The position numbers were made by a program, and so were the translations under genes. From positions 124,001 through 188,000 of the forward strand of contig CADCXC010000046.1 in assembly GCA_902806595.1 (NCBI GenBank): DNA of 64,000 nt, read 5' to 3'. Below are positions 54,619-64,000 of the stretch, piece after piece. The notes under the pieces were generated by a model, which worked only from the letters and a program-made list of their open reading frames with translations, was not told the origin of the DNA and did no database searches. How positions within the stretch are numbered: the stretch's first letter is position 1; each line of letters starts with the position of its first letter. Source of the stretch: Pyrenopolyporus hunteri. Lineage: Eukaryota; Ascomycota; Sordariomycetes; Xylariales; Hypoxylaceae.

Positions 54619-57201
54619 ATGTCGCTTCTGGGGAAGTTGGTGGTTGGGACCTCCTGGGTTCTCGCTACCATCTTGTCTGACGTTGTGGCTCAAGCCCCGT
54701 TCACCAATTTTACCGTCATTCCAGATGCTGCAGAGCCTCCAACAGTCCCCAAATACTTCCCCATCAGACCGCCTGCTATCCCCTTAGCTGTAAGGAGCCC
54801 TTACACTAGCGCCTGGTCCTCAACTGCTGGACGCGGAACACTGAACAGCCGAAATCCCATATTCTGGTTCGGCCAGGGGCTAGGATGGGAGGGAATTGTG
54901 GTAGTCGACGGCAACTCGTTCGAGTACATGGGCGCCTCGATTAATGACTTCCCGGAGATGCCCTACTTTAACACCACGATCCCACTTGAAGTTAGGTTTG
55001 ACTCGCAGTTTTCGAACTTCACTTTCGCGGCCGGGCCGGTGATTATCACGGCGAGCTTCTTCTCGCCCGTAACACCGAAGGACATCTGTCGGAGTTCTAT
55101 TCCTCTTAGCTATCTTACAACCACAGTCCAGTCTAATGACGGCCGTCCGCACCACGTGCAGTTTTACTCTGACGTGAACGCCCAGTGGATAGGGTTAGGA
55201 AACGAATTCGACATCATTAAAGAATTCCATACCGGGCCTACAAACGGAAACGGAACAGGAAACGCAACCAGTACCCCGACCAGCTGGATCCTACGGCCTA
55301 GGTTTCCCGCCCTTTTTGCTGAGGCTGCGGAGGTCCCAAGATGGGGGAATTTTTCCTACACCACAAGTCCTCTGGGGGCTCAAAATTTCACGTATCAGAG
55401 CGGTTCTGCTACGAGCGTTCGTTTTGGGTTCGTGAATAATCGAGCTCTTAACAATGATGCCGGCTCAACAGCTCGCGGCTTCGGGAACCAAGAGCCCGTA
55501 TATGCGTTCGCTCACGACATGGGCACCGTCTTGGAAACATCGGTTCGCTACACTATTGGCTCGATCCAGTCCCCTATTGTGAGGTACCTTCATAAAGGTG
55601 GGCTCTCGAACCTGGCCCCATGGTGGGAGCAATGCTACGGGGAAATGCACGATATGATCCGTTTCCATTGGAACGATTTCGATACCGTCTCGGTCCTTGC
55701 CAATGAATTTGAGACTCAGCTTCGGGCGGATGTTAATGCCTTTTATAAAGGTAGCGAGCCCCCTATTTATGGCAATCATACACACATTGCCTCTAAGAAC
55801 CGTCCCCCGTTTACAGCATCGGAGGTCCAGAACGGAACCGATCAATATGGACAAAGCTTCAAGTTCGACCCAAATTCGGCTTACGGGTTCCTTGAGCCAA
55901 ATAGTGCTACCGGTATCGCCGTCCCTTTTGTTTCGGAAGCGGAATCGTATTATGCGATTGTAGCGTTATCTGCGCGCCAGGTTATGGGAGCGTACGTTTT
56001 TGCTGTCCCGCCCTCTACGCCAAACGATTCAGGGCCATCAGCAGATGCAGTAGAACCTCTCATGTTCCAAAAAGAAATATCCAGCAATGGCAACATCAAT
56101 ACAGTGGATGTTCTTTATCCTGCGGCCCCATTCTTCCTCTACGCCAACCCAACTCTGCTCAAGTACATCCTGCAGCCTCTATGCGAATTACAGGAGGGCG
56201 ACTTTTACCCCAACACTTACTCAACTCACGATATCGGTACCCATTTTCCACTGGCAACCGGTCATGTCGAGGGCAATGACGAATATATGCCAGTCGAAAA
56301 CAGTGGGAACTTCATACTCATGGCCTATGCGTATTACAAATTCACGGGAGACAGCAATTGGCTAACCACCCACTATGAGCTGTTGGCGCAATTTGCCCAG
56401 TATTTGATTGATTACTCTCTCGTCCCAGCGGCCCAGCTCAGCACAGACGACTTTGCGGGCGAGCTGGCGAACCAGACAAACCTCGCGATCAAAGGTATCG
56501 TAGGCCTACAAGCTATGTCTTCCATCTCCAGAGTCGTCGGAAACGCAGAAGACGCCGCCAAGTTTTCCGACAAGGCAACGTCGTACTACGAGCAATGGGA
56601 AGATTTCGCGATCGACCCGTCAGGGAGGCACACGCTTTTAGCTTACCAATGGAGATCTAGCTGGGGCCTGCTCTACAACATTTACTTCGACAAGCTCCTG
56701 AACATGGGTCTCGTGAAGCCGAAAATCTACGAGATGCAGTCTGCCTGGTACGCGAGCGTCTCACAGACGTTCGGCGTCCCCCTGGATAACCGCCACCACT
56801 ACACCAAGTCGGACTGGGAAATCTGGACGGCGGCTACTAGCTCTCCTACCACGAGGAGGCTCTTCGTCAATGCCGTTGCTTACTGGCTGAATGAGACGTC
56901 GACCAATCTCCCATTCTCTGACTTATACGAGGTTGTGGGAATGGGCGACTACCCACTGCTGATCACCCACTTCAGCGCCCGGCCGGTTGCCGGTGGCCAT
57001 TTCGCGCTTCTCACCTTGGGCAAGACTGGCCAACTTGCTAGCTCGCCGGCTGGGGACACGTCGGGAAGCTTGTTCACGAAGAACGGCACCGAGCCGTTGC
57101 CGGCTCTTGATACACCGAGAACACCTGCTTGGTACGCTGGTGCATCATACAAGCAACGGGCTGTTAGGAAATCGCCACCGCGGCGGGAAGGATTGCATTA
57201 A
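54619..57201 (+). CDS. gtaA: Secreted glutaminase A (GtaA-type)
   Basis: A single exon, 860 residues, starting with a signal peptide (MSLLGKLVVGTSWVLATILS, cut near VAQA). The protein follows the layout of fungal extracellular glutaminase A: a DUF4964 N-terminal strand region (PPAIPLAVRSPYTSAWS), a DUF5127 beta-sandwich (SFFSPVTPKDICRSSIPLSY...WWEQCYGEMHDMIRFHWNDF), DUF4965 ((alpha/alpha)6 barrel, FFLYANPTLLKYILQPLCEL and HDIGTHFPLATGHVEGNDEY), and DUF1793 at the C-terminus (LAYQWRSSWGLLYNIYFDKL, HHYTKSDWEIWTAATSSPTT). Aspergillus GtaA hydrolyses L-glutamine to glutamate and ammonia outside the cell. Many N-glycosylation sequons are present, fitting a secreted product. It is the first of three nutrient-type or transport genes before Trk. 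No intron is needed. Confidence 0.92.
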   Translation: MSLLGKLVVGTSWVLATILSDVVAQAPFTNFTVIPDAAEPPTVPKYFPIRPPAIPLAVRSPYTSAWSSTAGRGTLNSRNPIFWFGQGLGWEGIVVVDGNSFEYMGASINDFPEMPYFNTTIPLEVRFDSQFSNFTFAAGPVIITASFFSPVTPKDICRSSIPLSYLTTTVQSNDGRPHHVQFYSDVNAQWIGLGNEFDIIKEFHTGPTNGNGTGNATSTPTSWILRPRFPALFAEAAEVPRWGNFSYTTSPLGAQNFTYQSGSATSVRFGFVNNRALNNDAGSTARGFGNQEPVYAFAHDMGTVLETSVRYTIGSIQSPIVRYLHKGGLSNLAPWWEQCYGEMHDMIRFHWNDFDTVSVLANEFETQLRADVNAFYKGSEPPIYGNHTHIASKNRPPFTASEVQNGTDQYGQSFKFDPNSAYGFLEPNSATGIAVPFVSEAESYYAIVALSARQVMGAYVFAVPPSTPNDSGPSADAVEPLMFQKEISSNGNINTVDVLYPAAPFFLYANPTLLKYILQPLCELQEGDFYPNTYSTHDIGTHFPLATGHVEGNDEYMPVENSGNFILMAYAYYKFTGDSNWLTTHYELLAQFAQYLIDYSLVPAAQLSTDDFAGELANQTNLAIKGIVGLQAMSSISRVVGNAEDAAKFSDKATSYYEQWEDFAIDPSGRHTLLAYQWRSSWGLLYNIYFDKLLNMGLVKPKIYEMQSAWYASVSQTFGVPLDNRHHYTKSDWEIWTAATSSPTTRRLFVNAVAYWLNETSTNLPFSDLYEVVGMGDYPLLITHFSARPVAGGHFALLTLGKTGQLASSPAGDTSGSLFTKNGTEPLPALDTPRTPAWYAGASYKQRAVRKSPPRREGLH

Positions 57202-57848
57202 GAGGTCACAGCTTACAGCTCATACAGGTAGGCTACTAGGTAGGCTTAGTCGGATTTCGCTCGGATGTATGCATGTATGGCCCACCATAACGGCGCCTGT
57301 CGGGGAACGACGGCGGCATGGAGGAATTTCTCGGTCGGATATTTGCTCTTTCCATCTTAAAGGAAATCATCGCATCTCGCATTTACACTCATCTAGAGAT
57401 ATATAACTGGGGTTAGACTCGGAAGAGTATCCTAGAGGAAATATATCGTTGCGTTATTAACTATGCTGCGGTCTTAAAGGGGTATGGCAGCAACTGAGTG
57501 CGAAGTCGATTAACCGACTCTGATGCTTAGAACCATGATATATTACCAAGTTTCTTCAATATCATGACTGTTCTATGTATTGCGACCGCGGATCTAGGCG
57601 ATTCTCTCTAATCTATATACTTAAATAAGTTATATGTTTGACGAAAGTAAAACTTTACTCAATGAAAATGCGCAGAAGACCTGTCTGTAACTCCTCCTTG
57701 TACCCAACCAGCCGCCGAACCAGAACCCAGTAATATTTATAACCCTTTATAACATCTCGTATTTCCTTCTTGGGCTTCCCGGCGATATGATATATACACC
57801 CTGCTAACCCGCCGCCCCCTTAACGAGCGTCACATTACCAATCGCGCC
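57202..57848. other. Convergent intergenic region
   Basis: The 3' ends of gtaA and the Trk gene face each other. No gene is supported. Confidence 0.4.
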
Positions 57849-60270
57849 CTAACGCGAAAAAGCCGACATGCTGCGGATCTCCGCGTCCTCCTCCTCGTAC
57901 TCGGCCAGCTTGCGCGCGGGCAGCCTCACGGCGCGGTCCAGGGCGACGGGCAGGCCCCTGTGGCGGCCGCGCAGCATGACGAAGATCATGACGATCTTGC
58001 TGCCGGTGTACAGGCCGCCGCTGAAGCTGTAGCTCTGGTCGGGCAGGCCGATGCTGATGCCGATGTTGGTGTAGCCCGACACGATCTCGAACAGGATGTT
58101 GAAGACGCTGTACGTCACCGGGTCCTCGATCGTGTGCCGCGTCTCGATCAGCGTGATCAGGAACAGCGTCAGCGCGATCCACCACACGTCGTGGCTCAGC
58201 TGGCCCCGCACCTGCTGCGACACCAGGCTCGGGGGTGCTGCGGGCGGGTGGTGGTCCAGGGAGTGCACCGAGGCGCGCCCGAAGTCGATGGTCGCGGCTC
58301 GCCGCAGAGGCTTCATAGGTGCGGGCGCGGGCGCGGCGGTGTTGACCCCGACGCCTTGGAAGGCGGTCATGCGCCGCTGCAGTTGCCGGCCTACGAAGGC
58401 TGTGCCGCGGCGACCGACGGAGTAGATCTTCTTAATGGATTTGGTGGTCGGCGCTCGCGAGGCCGCGTCCCACCTCTTTTCGTTGGATGTGGACGATGGA
58501 AGTCCGAGTTCGCCTTGGCCGTCGTTTTCGACCTCGAAGATACTACTGCTTGCGGAGTGAAGCTGTTCCTCCTCTGTTTGGTCACCTTCGTATATTCCCA
58601 GGGATCGCTCCTCGTAGACGTTGGAGTTCCGCATGGTGATGATGTGGGGGTAGGCTGCCGTGTAGTACACGACGAGCCAAAGAACCTGGACATCGAAGTA
58701 TATGGCTGACGGAGACACTATGGCGTATCCTCCTGAAGGGATTGCTAGTAAAAGGGGGCAATTTGTTAGTCTGAGATCCTGCTGAACCAGCAATGGGGTT
58801 ATTTTTAGCGGAGTACTTACAGAATCCCTGGAAGAGAGCATCAAAAATCCGCTGGCCAAGGGGAATAGCCTCCATAGTCGGGTTGCCAATGCTGAGAATC
58901 AGAATTAGGAACCAGTCGACTATTACAAAGCCCCCAAACGTGGCCGCGAATCCCCAAGTGTCTCTGGCGGTAAACAAGCTAGTGTACACACGACGAGGGA
59001 ATTTCAGGATGAAGTCAAACCCCTCCTTCCAAACGCCGTACTCTTTCCCCTTGGTAAAAAGATTCAACAAAGAAGACATGGACCATATTATGAATCGCAT
59101 AAAGACGGGGAAACATGCGGGACCTGCCAGCGACAGAAGTGTGACAACAGTAAGGAGAAAGTAAGAGGACTGGAAGGGTATAAAGCCTGCGTCTAATAAC
59201 GTGAAGCCGGCATTGTTGTATGCGGAGATAGCAAGGAAGATGCCCGCCCACCACGGATTCTGGGCGTTGACCGCGGCGGCGTCTGTCGCGTAAACTGACA
59301 TCCAGGCGCCGAGAGCGATAGCACCGAAGAACTGGCAGAGGAGGAAGTAGGCGATGACGAACACGGAGAGGAATTTGAGGGCGCGATACTCGACACCGCC
59401 GAGGTATTCTCTTTGGTCTTCCGACAGATTGAAGAACTGCCCGTTCCTCCCGATGTTGCGCTTTTGCTCCTTTAGGAACGTCTGCACGTTGAACCCGTCG
59501 GATATCGGCCTTGATTCCACCGTGTGGGATCTTCGTCTCGTGGTGCCGCTCTGATGAGATTGGGTTTGATAGATCGAGTGTCCGGTTGCTGCCGGTTGCG
59601 CTTCGAAGGACCTCCCTTCTCGGACGGGCTCGAGGAAGCCGACATGGTGTTGACTTCCCCTCACACCTCCTAGTTGGGTCTCCGTAACCAACACGTCCTC
59701 GGAAGATGACGCCTTCGTTGGCGAAGTCACGGCGTTCACATGGCTGGAGGCCTTCGTCTTGGTCGGCTCCCGCCTCTTTCCAAAGGAGGACATCACTTGC
59801 AGGCCGAACATAGTGCCTGTCATACCAACGATGGCACCGGTCCCCGAAACCTTCTTCCTCCTTTTGCGCTCCATCTCCACGATATCCTCGAAGCGCTTTT
59901 CGAAGATATGCTTCCTAAACGCGATCGTGGCGTACGAAATTAGAACCTGGCTTCCTATCATCATCAACACGCACAGCTCGACCTGTTGAAAGACCGTTAA
60001 CTGGCTGACGTTCACCGTGTTGAGTCCGGACGCGGTAAGAGCCGACATGACCATGAACATGCTGTCCCACCAGCCGATGCTGCGCGCCGGGACCGAGGCG
60101 CCCCAGAAGATGAGGGTGGCCACGATCGTGGTGACGATGAAGTATGCATAGTGGAGTGTGATGAAGTTGATGGGCGGTAGATACGGCTTGACGAAATCCC
60201 TCGCAGCGATCAATTTCTCATATTTTTCGGGGTGGTTCGTGCTGAAATCCTTCCACCACTGAAGCGTCAT
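57849..60270 (-). CDS. Trk-type potassium transporter (781 aa)
   Basis: Exons 60270-58821 and 58744-57849 (76-bp intron) join in phase to 781 residues. Trk proteins bring K+ into the cell through four M1-P-M2 units with a filter loop in each. All four loops are visible: TASGLNTVNVSQL, AYNNAGFTLLD, SIPSGGYAIVSP (across the splice) and FEIVSGYTNIGIS. A long cytoplasmic loop lies between units 1 and 2 (about residues 140-270, Ser/Thr-rich), and the C-terminal domain has GLYTGSKIVMIFVMLRGRHR. It is shorter than yeast Trk1 (about 1235 aa) but close to Neurospora-type Trk length. Location: plasma membrane. The first three quarters of exon 2 and the end of the gene are GC-rich, with antisense open frames as a by-product. 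The start is the ATG at 60270. Confidence 0.93.
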
Positions 60271-61682
60271 GGTGAGCTCCAGTCCCGAGAGAAAAAGATC
60301 GCCTCAAACGTTTCGGACCCGCCGCGACAAGCTCGAGATTGTTTTTAAATACCAAGAATGTGGGAGATATATTAATGAGTGACGGTAATCTTTTGCTTGG
60401 CCGATCGTCCGAGAGATTGGGTTGCCTCTGGATTTCTGTTCTGGCCCTTTTTCCTGCCCGAGGGAGCACGGTTCGACGTCCTACCCAAAACAGGAGATTA
60501 TGTGGCCCATTTCAAATACGACATCGAGATAACAAACGACGCAGTTTACCAGCGGTCGCGTTAGGTAAGCCAAAAGATAGGGGTAGCTGATGACATGTCA
60601 GGGGTTGGCTTTAATAGCGGAGATATCGATTGCGGCACCTCTAACAGATCTACGAGTTGAGGGTGGTCAAGTTAAACAACAGCAGATTCAACCCTACTCG
60701 TTAATTTGTTTCGAGCTTAAAAGCCCGAAATATGAAACGCCTCATTCTCTTCAACGAATGAACTGCCGGGTTCTGTCGCCATGGACCTGGAAGCATTATG
60801 CTAGATTCCACTCGACCCCCTTGGTGCTTTTGCCCTTTGACTCATTTTTCAAAACGGCCCTGGTCGACACGTGTAATTCCCTGCAACTAGCATCCTCTGA
60901 TGCTGACGCGCCCAGGTAGTAATTGAAATTGACCCACGTCTTTACGGCTTGTAGCCTCTACTCTCTTCCGCGAAGCGCATTTTATTCGCCCCTCAATAGT
61001 ACCTAGGTAGTTATAGAGGTATTAAGTGTTGGCATTGCGTCTCATTGGCCAGGGCATAGATGCGATATGCTCGTTCAAGGCAATAATGGCGGTAGTTGGG
61101 ACCTATGGAGCAAGCACCCATAAGGTCCATATGGATGCCGGTATTCCCCTGATATGCTACGCTTACTTGTTGGTCGACTTTCTATAATATACTATGTTTT
61201 TCCTTCATCGAGTGTCAACCCGCGGAATGGACTAAGTTGTGGGTCGACCAGCGTCCGAAATCCGACATCCTATGCTGTTAGAAGCCGAGCACCCACTAGG
61301 TTATAATGATTATGTCCAATGCTTGACATCTTGCAGTCCACATTAAGACCACCTACCTAGGTACCCATACGGTCTGACTCTTCTGCCATGGCGCTTCCAG
61401 TTATATTACAATTTCCATTATGTTTTGATTAATAAATTGTCCTTTTTTCTCAATATCAGGATTTAAAAACCTAGTGTTCGTAAATCGACTGAAGGGATTG
61501 TGTCTTAAGCAACCCTAGGGATTCATGTTTTCCCTCGGTTAAACCCCGACCGATAACCAATAATTCGATTGAGTGAATGTCAAGTGCCTAGCCAAACGCC
61601 GCATTCAATCGTCGCGAATCCTAAGCATAGAGCGACCAATACCGACCGAGCTGTGCTTCCAAGTCCAATGCCCCCAGATAAC
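60271..61682. other. Intergenic region between Trk and DUF2434 genes
   Basis: No gene is supported. A CCTA palindrome lies at 61350-61368. The short frame at 60590-60919 lacks features. Confidence 0.45.
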
Positions 61683-63400
61683 TTATACATCCAACATACT
61701 TCTTATCTGTTGCGGCGGCCCTCCTGTGGACACACCACTGGCTGTGCTAGAGCTTCTCTCGCTCGTACCTGGACGATGAGTTTGCTCACTAGAAATTTCC
61801 AGGCCCCTGCCCCTGTCTATGGAAGCGCCCGCGTTTGCGCCCGGGAAAAGGAGGCTAGCAGCCACCTGTACTGTGCGCTCAGACCTTCGCTGATCCGATT
61901 TGCCCCCATACGGCGTATAGGGCGGTGGGGCTGCAGCCCCAGGGGTGCTACCTTGGACACTGTTTGTACGCCGTATCTCGTTCATCTCTATAGTAGCGTT
62001 AGGATTCGCAGGATCGGATTCGGCTTGCGCGGCCCTCTGTTCTGCAAGCCTTTCGATTTGCCTTGCGGTAGGTCGTCCGCCGCCGACTTCGCGAACGTTG
62101 CGCATGATACGGTCTCGCATGCTACCCGTCGGTATATCGCCGTTTACACGACGCCACCAAGCAGGCTTTCGAACAAGGCCCAGCTCCTGATCTATAGCAT
62201 GGCCTCGTTCGCGTCGTTGACGCATGAGCTCACGGTCTTCATTGGGCCGCATAAAACCGGCAATGACATGGATGATCAGAATAAGAAGAGTCGGCGCATA
62301 GCCTCCAAGATACATCGCGAGTAAGTTGGTCTTGACATTTAGTGGAGATAAGCCAAAATCCCAGGCAGAGAGACCCTGGTACCCGACTACAGCCAATGCG
62401 AGCGGTATCATTAGTGTGAAGCGAAACGGCATATATCCCAAAAATCCAATAATACGGTTGAAGAGTCCGCGATTGCGAGGTTCGTAATGCCGGATGGAAT
62501 GCCAGAGGGAAACGATGATCGTGCACCAAGAAACAAAGAGACAGAATGTTGCCGCTTTGAAACGCCCATCCGTGGCGGCTGGTACTGCGTTTTCCGCAGT
62601 TTGCTCAGGAGATCGCTGGAGTTCGATCGGAGTCCAGTTCCGTGGGACGACGAGGAAGAAGTTCTGGGGAAGGATTGTTAGTCGGGATTTCGCCCTCGCG
62701 CGTAGTACGGTTCGTATGAATTACTAACCAGCCATAGCCATAAGTAAAAAAAGAGCGGCAGCCAGAACTCAAACATGCCCCTCTTGTCGTCCGGATGAAG
62801 TACGAAAGGGTTCGGATCGATGAACTGGCGCTCCATCCAGCTGCCCCAATGCCGTACACTCTCCCAAACAAGCGCCATGATCCCCATCTGCATGAGGAAC
62901 CAAAAGAAGACGTTTAGAACGATGGGAAGCTCGACGACATGGTATCGATCAACGTCGATGCCGGTGAAAAGACCGATAAGAGCGGTAGCGCAGACAAATA
63001 TCCCCCAATACCATTGCCACCTCCTCCCTATGGGATAAAACCTCTTCTCAACCGGTAGATGTAGCTCGCCATGCTTTTTCAGGTTGACTAGCACGAATAT
63101 TAGACATAAAGCGAAAGCTACGGCAAACCCAATGCCAGCGCGCGCTCGGTTGCCGATCGGATCCGTAGCTAGATAGCACCAGGTACTGTTGATGAAAGTA
63201 CCGTTCTCCAAGATGCCCTTCGCGGTGTAAGGCGGGTTCATGAGCATGCACCACGATCCATTCGAGAGGGTGCCATTGATCGGGTAGTAGGTATAGTTCC
63301 AGTAGTTCAAGGTGGTGGCATTGAAATGTATATTGGAAAATACCGCATCTGTTGCGTTATCGCCTATTGGGAAGCCGTCGCGAACACTGATGAGAAACAT
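61683..63400 (-). CDS. DUF2434 fungal integral membrane protein
   Basis: Exons 63400-62729 and 62663-61683 (65-bp intron with a CTAAC branch) give 550 residues. The sequence matches the fungal DUF2434 family: MFLISVRDGFPIGDNATDAV at the start, several N-glycosylation sequons in the next 60 residues (NATTLNYWNYTYYPINGTLS), then about six to seven membrane segments (AGIGFAVAFALCLIFVLVNL, WYWGIFVCATALIGLFTGID, VLNVFFWFLMQMGIMALVW, MFEFWLPLFFYLWLWL, FKAATFCLFVSWCTIIVSLW, MIPLALAVVGY and APTLLILIIHVIAGFM). The last about 170 residues are cytosolic, basic and Ser/Thr-rich. The function is unknown. The N-terminal part would be extracellular or lumenal. The start at 63400 is supported by the family's usual N-terminus. 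It is transcribed away from the right edge of the window. Confidence 0.9.
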
Positions 63401-64000
63401 TGTTGCGCCTGGAACGGGACCGCGCGGAGGGGTCGTCGCTTATTTTTGTTGATTTCCTTCTCAGAGGGGCAAGACGGATACGGACGGAGGCGTCGGTACA
63501 AGGCCGTGACAGAATTAAGATATTGGGACCATCGCTAGGGGACGAGACGCGCGGTGAGGGAGAAAAAAGAGGAAAAGGAAAAGAGAAGAAAAAAAATTGG
63601 CGAGGTCGCGGCGGTAGAGGACGACAAGCGCTTAGTACATAGTTTGAATCCGGAGCTTCGGATCAGATCAACATGGTGGGAGTTAAAAAGTCGCTCAGAA
63701 GTCACTCAGCGACCAGCCGATCCCCATAATTTCTCGTTGACGGACGGTAAAAAACGCCGCCCGATAAACTCGAAAGGGTATAAGGGCTACGATAACGCTG
63801 GGACGACGTCATTCCCGAGGCTAGCATCACATATGTACCTAGGTAGATACTTACTATTACAACAGGTATTATGAGGTACGTAAGTACGTACCTAGGTACG
63901 TAGGTATATGTGCATACGCAGTTGCGGACTTGGGAAGTTTCCGATTTGGACTAGCTCTATGTGGACTAGCTCCAAGCCAATCATGCAGGTGGTTAGCTTA
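63401..64000. other. Upstream region of DUF2434 gene, to window end
   Basis: A purine-rich stretch lies at 63555-63600 and CCTA/GTAC palindromes at 63836-63905. No gene is supported. Confidence 0.45.

Noticed and set aside
57960..58709. A 249-residue plus-strand open frame
   Set aside because: It lies antisense to Trk exon 2, has no domain and arises from GC bias.
61569..62324. A 251-residue plus-strand open frame
   Set aside because: Antisense to DUF2434 exon 2, composition-driven, no domain.

Overview
This window is nuclear DNA from a filamentous ascomycete, most likely a sordariomycete. I infer this from short GT-AG introns (about 47-113 bp) with CTAAC/CTAAT-type branch sites, from fungus-only families (HET, 2EXR, Zn2Cys6 factors, AsaB-like, GtaA glutaminase, DUF2434), and from a repeat-induced-point-mutation (RIP)-like AT island. 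Family assignments come from reading the translations; no database search was run. Order-level placement (Xylariales is possible) is a guess.

Layout. 1-1034: the 3' end of a fungal transcription factor. 2.2-3.7 kb: a 2EXR gene followed by a short degenerate interstitial telomere tract. 4.1-6.9 kb (minus): a five-exon secreted GH92 alpha-mannosidase. 8.5-11.1 kb (minus): a multi-exon Zn2Cys6 transcription factor with one unresolved junction. 11.6-12.1 kb: a small three-exon gene. 12.1-15.8 kb: gene-poor, ending in a pyrimidine-rich leader. 15.8-17.5 kb: allantoinase with GATA sites upstream. 20.8-25.1 kb: a full-size ABCG transporter. 25.9-28.7 kb: a DJ-1/PfpI protein and a convergent TPR protein. 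30.1-31.8 kb: a protein with two F-box-like motifs. 31.9-35.2 kb: an extreme AT island inside candidate terminal inverted repeats. 35.5-37.6 kb: a HET-domain gene. 38.6-41.1 kb: a large conserved fungal protein. 41.8-42.9 kb: a very GC-rich AsaB-like oxidoreductase. 45.7-46.3 kb: a hypothetical gene. 47.2-48.6 kb (minus): mitochondrial polyprenyl diphosphate synthase (COQ1). 49.2-50.0 kb: VMA12-like V-ATPase assembly factor. 50.6-51.4 kb: a small protein with an ESCO-type zinc finger. 54.6-57.2 kb: secreted glutaminase A. 57.8-60.3 kb (minus): Trk potassium transporter. 61.7-63.4 kb (minus): DUF2434 membrane protein.

How it fits together. There is no obvious biosynthetic cluster. Housekeeping genes (COQ1, VMA12, Trk) alternate with nutrient genes: GH92 for mannan, allantoinase for purine nitrogen and GtaA for glutamine. 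Between them lie accessory islands. The most unusual block is 28.9-37.6 kb: a palindrome-bounded segment, an F-box-like gene, the AT island and a HET gene. In the island nearly all surviving cytosines are in CpG, and it contains two internal tandem arrays. Short TAGG/CCTA palindromic repeats recur in many intergenic regions and I saw none inside a recognised coding exon.
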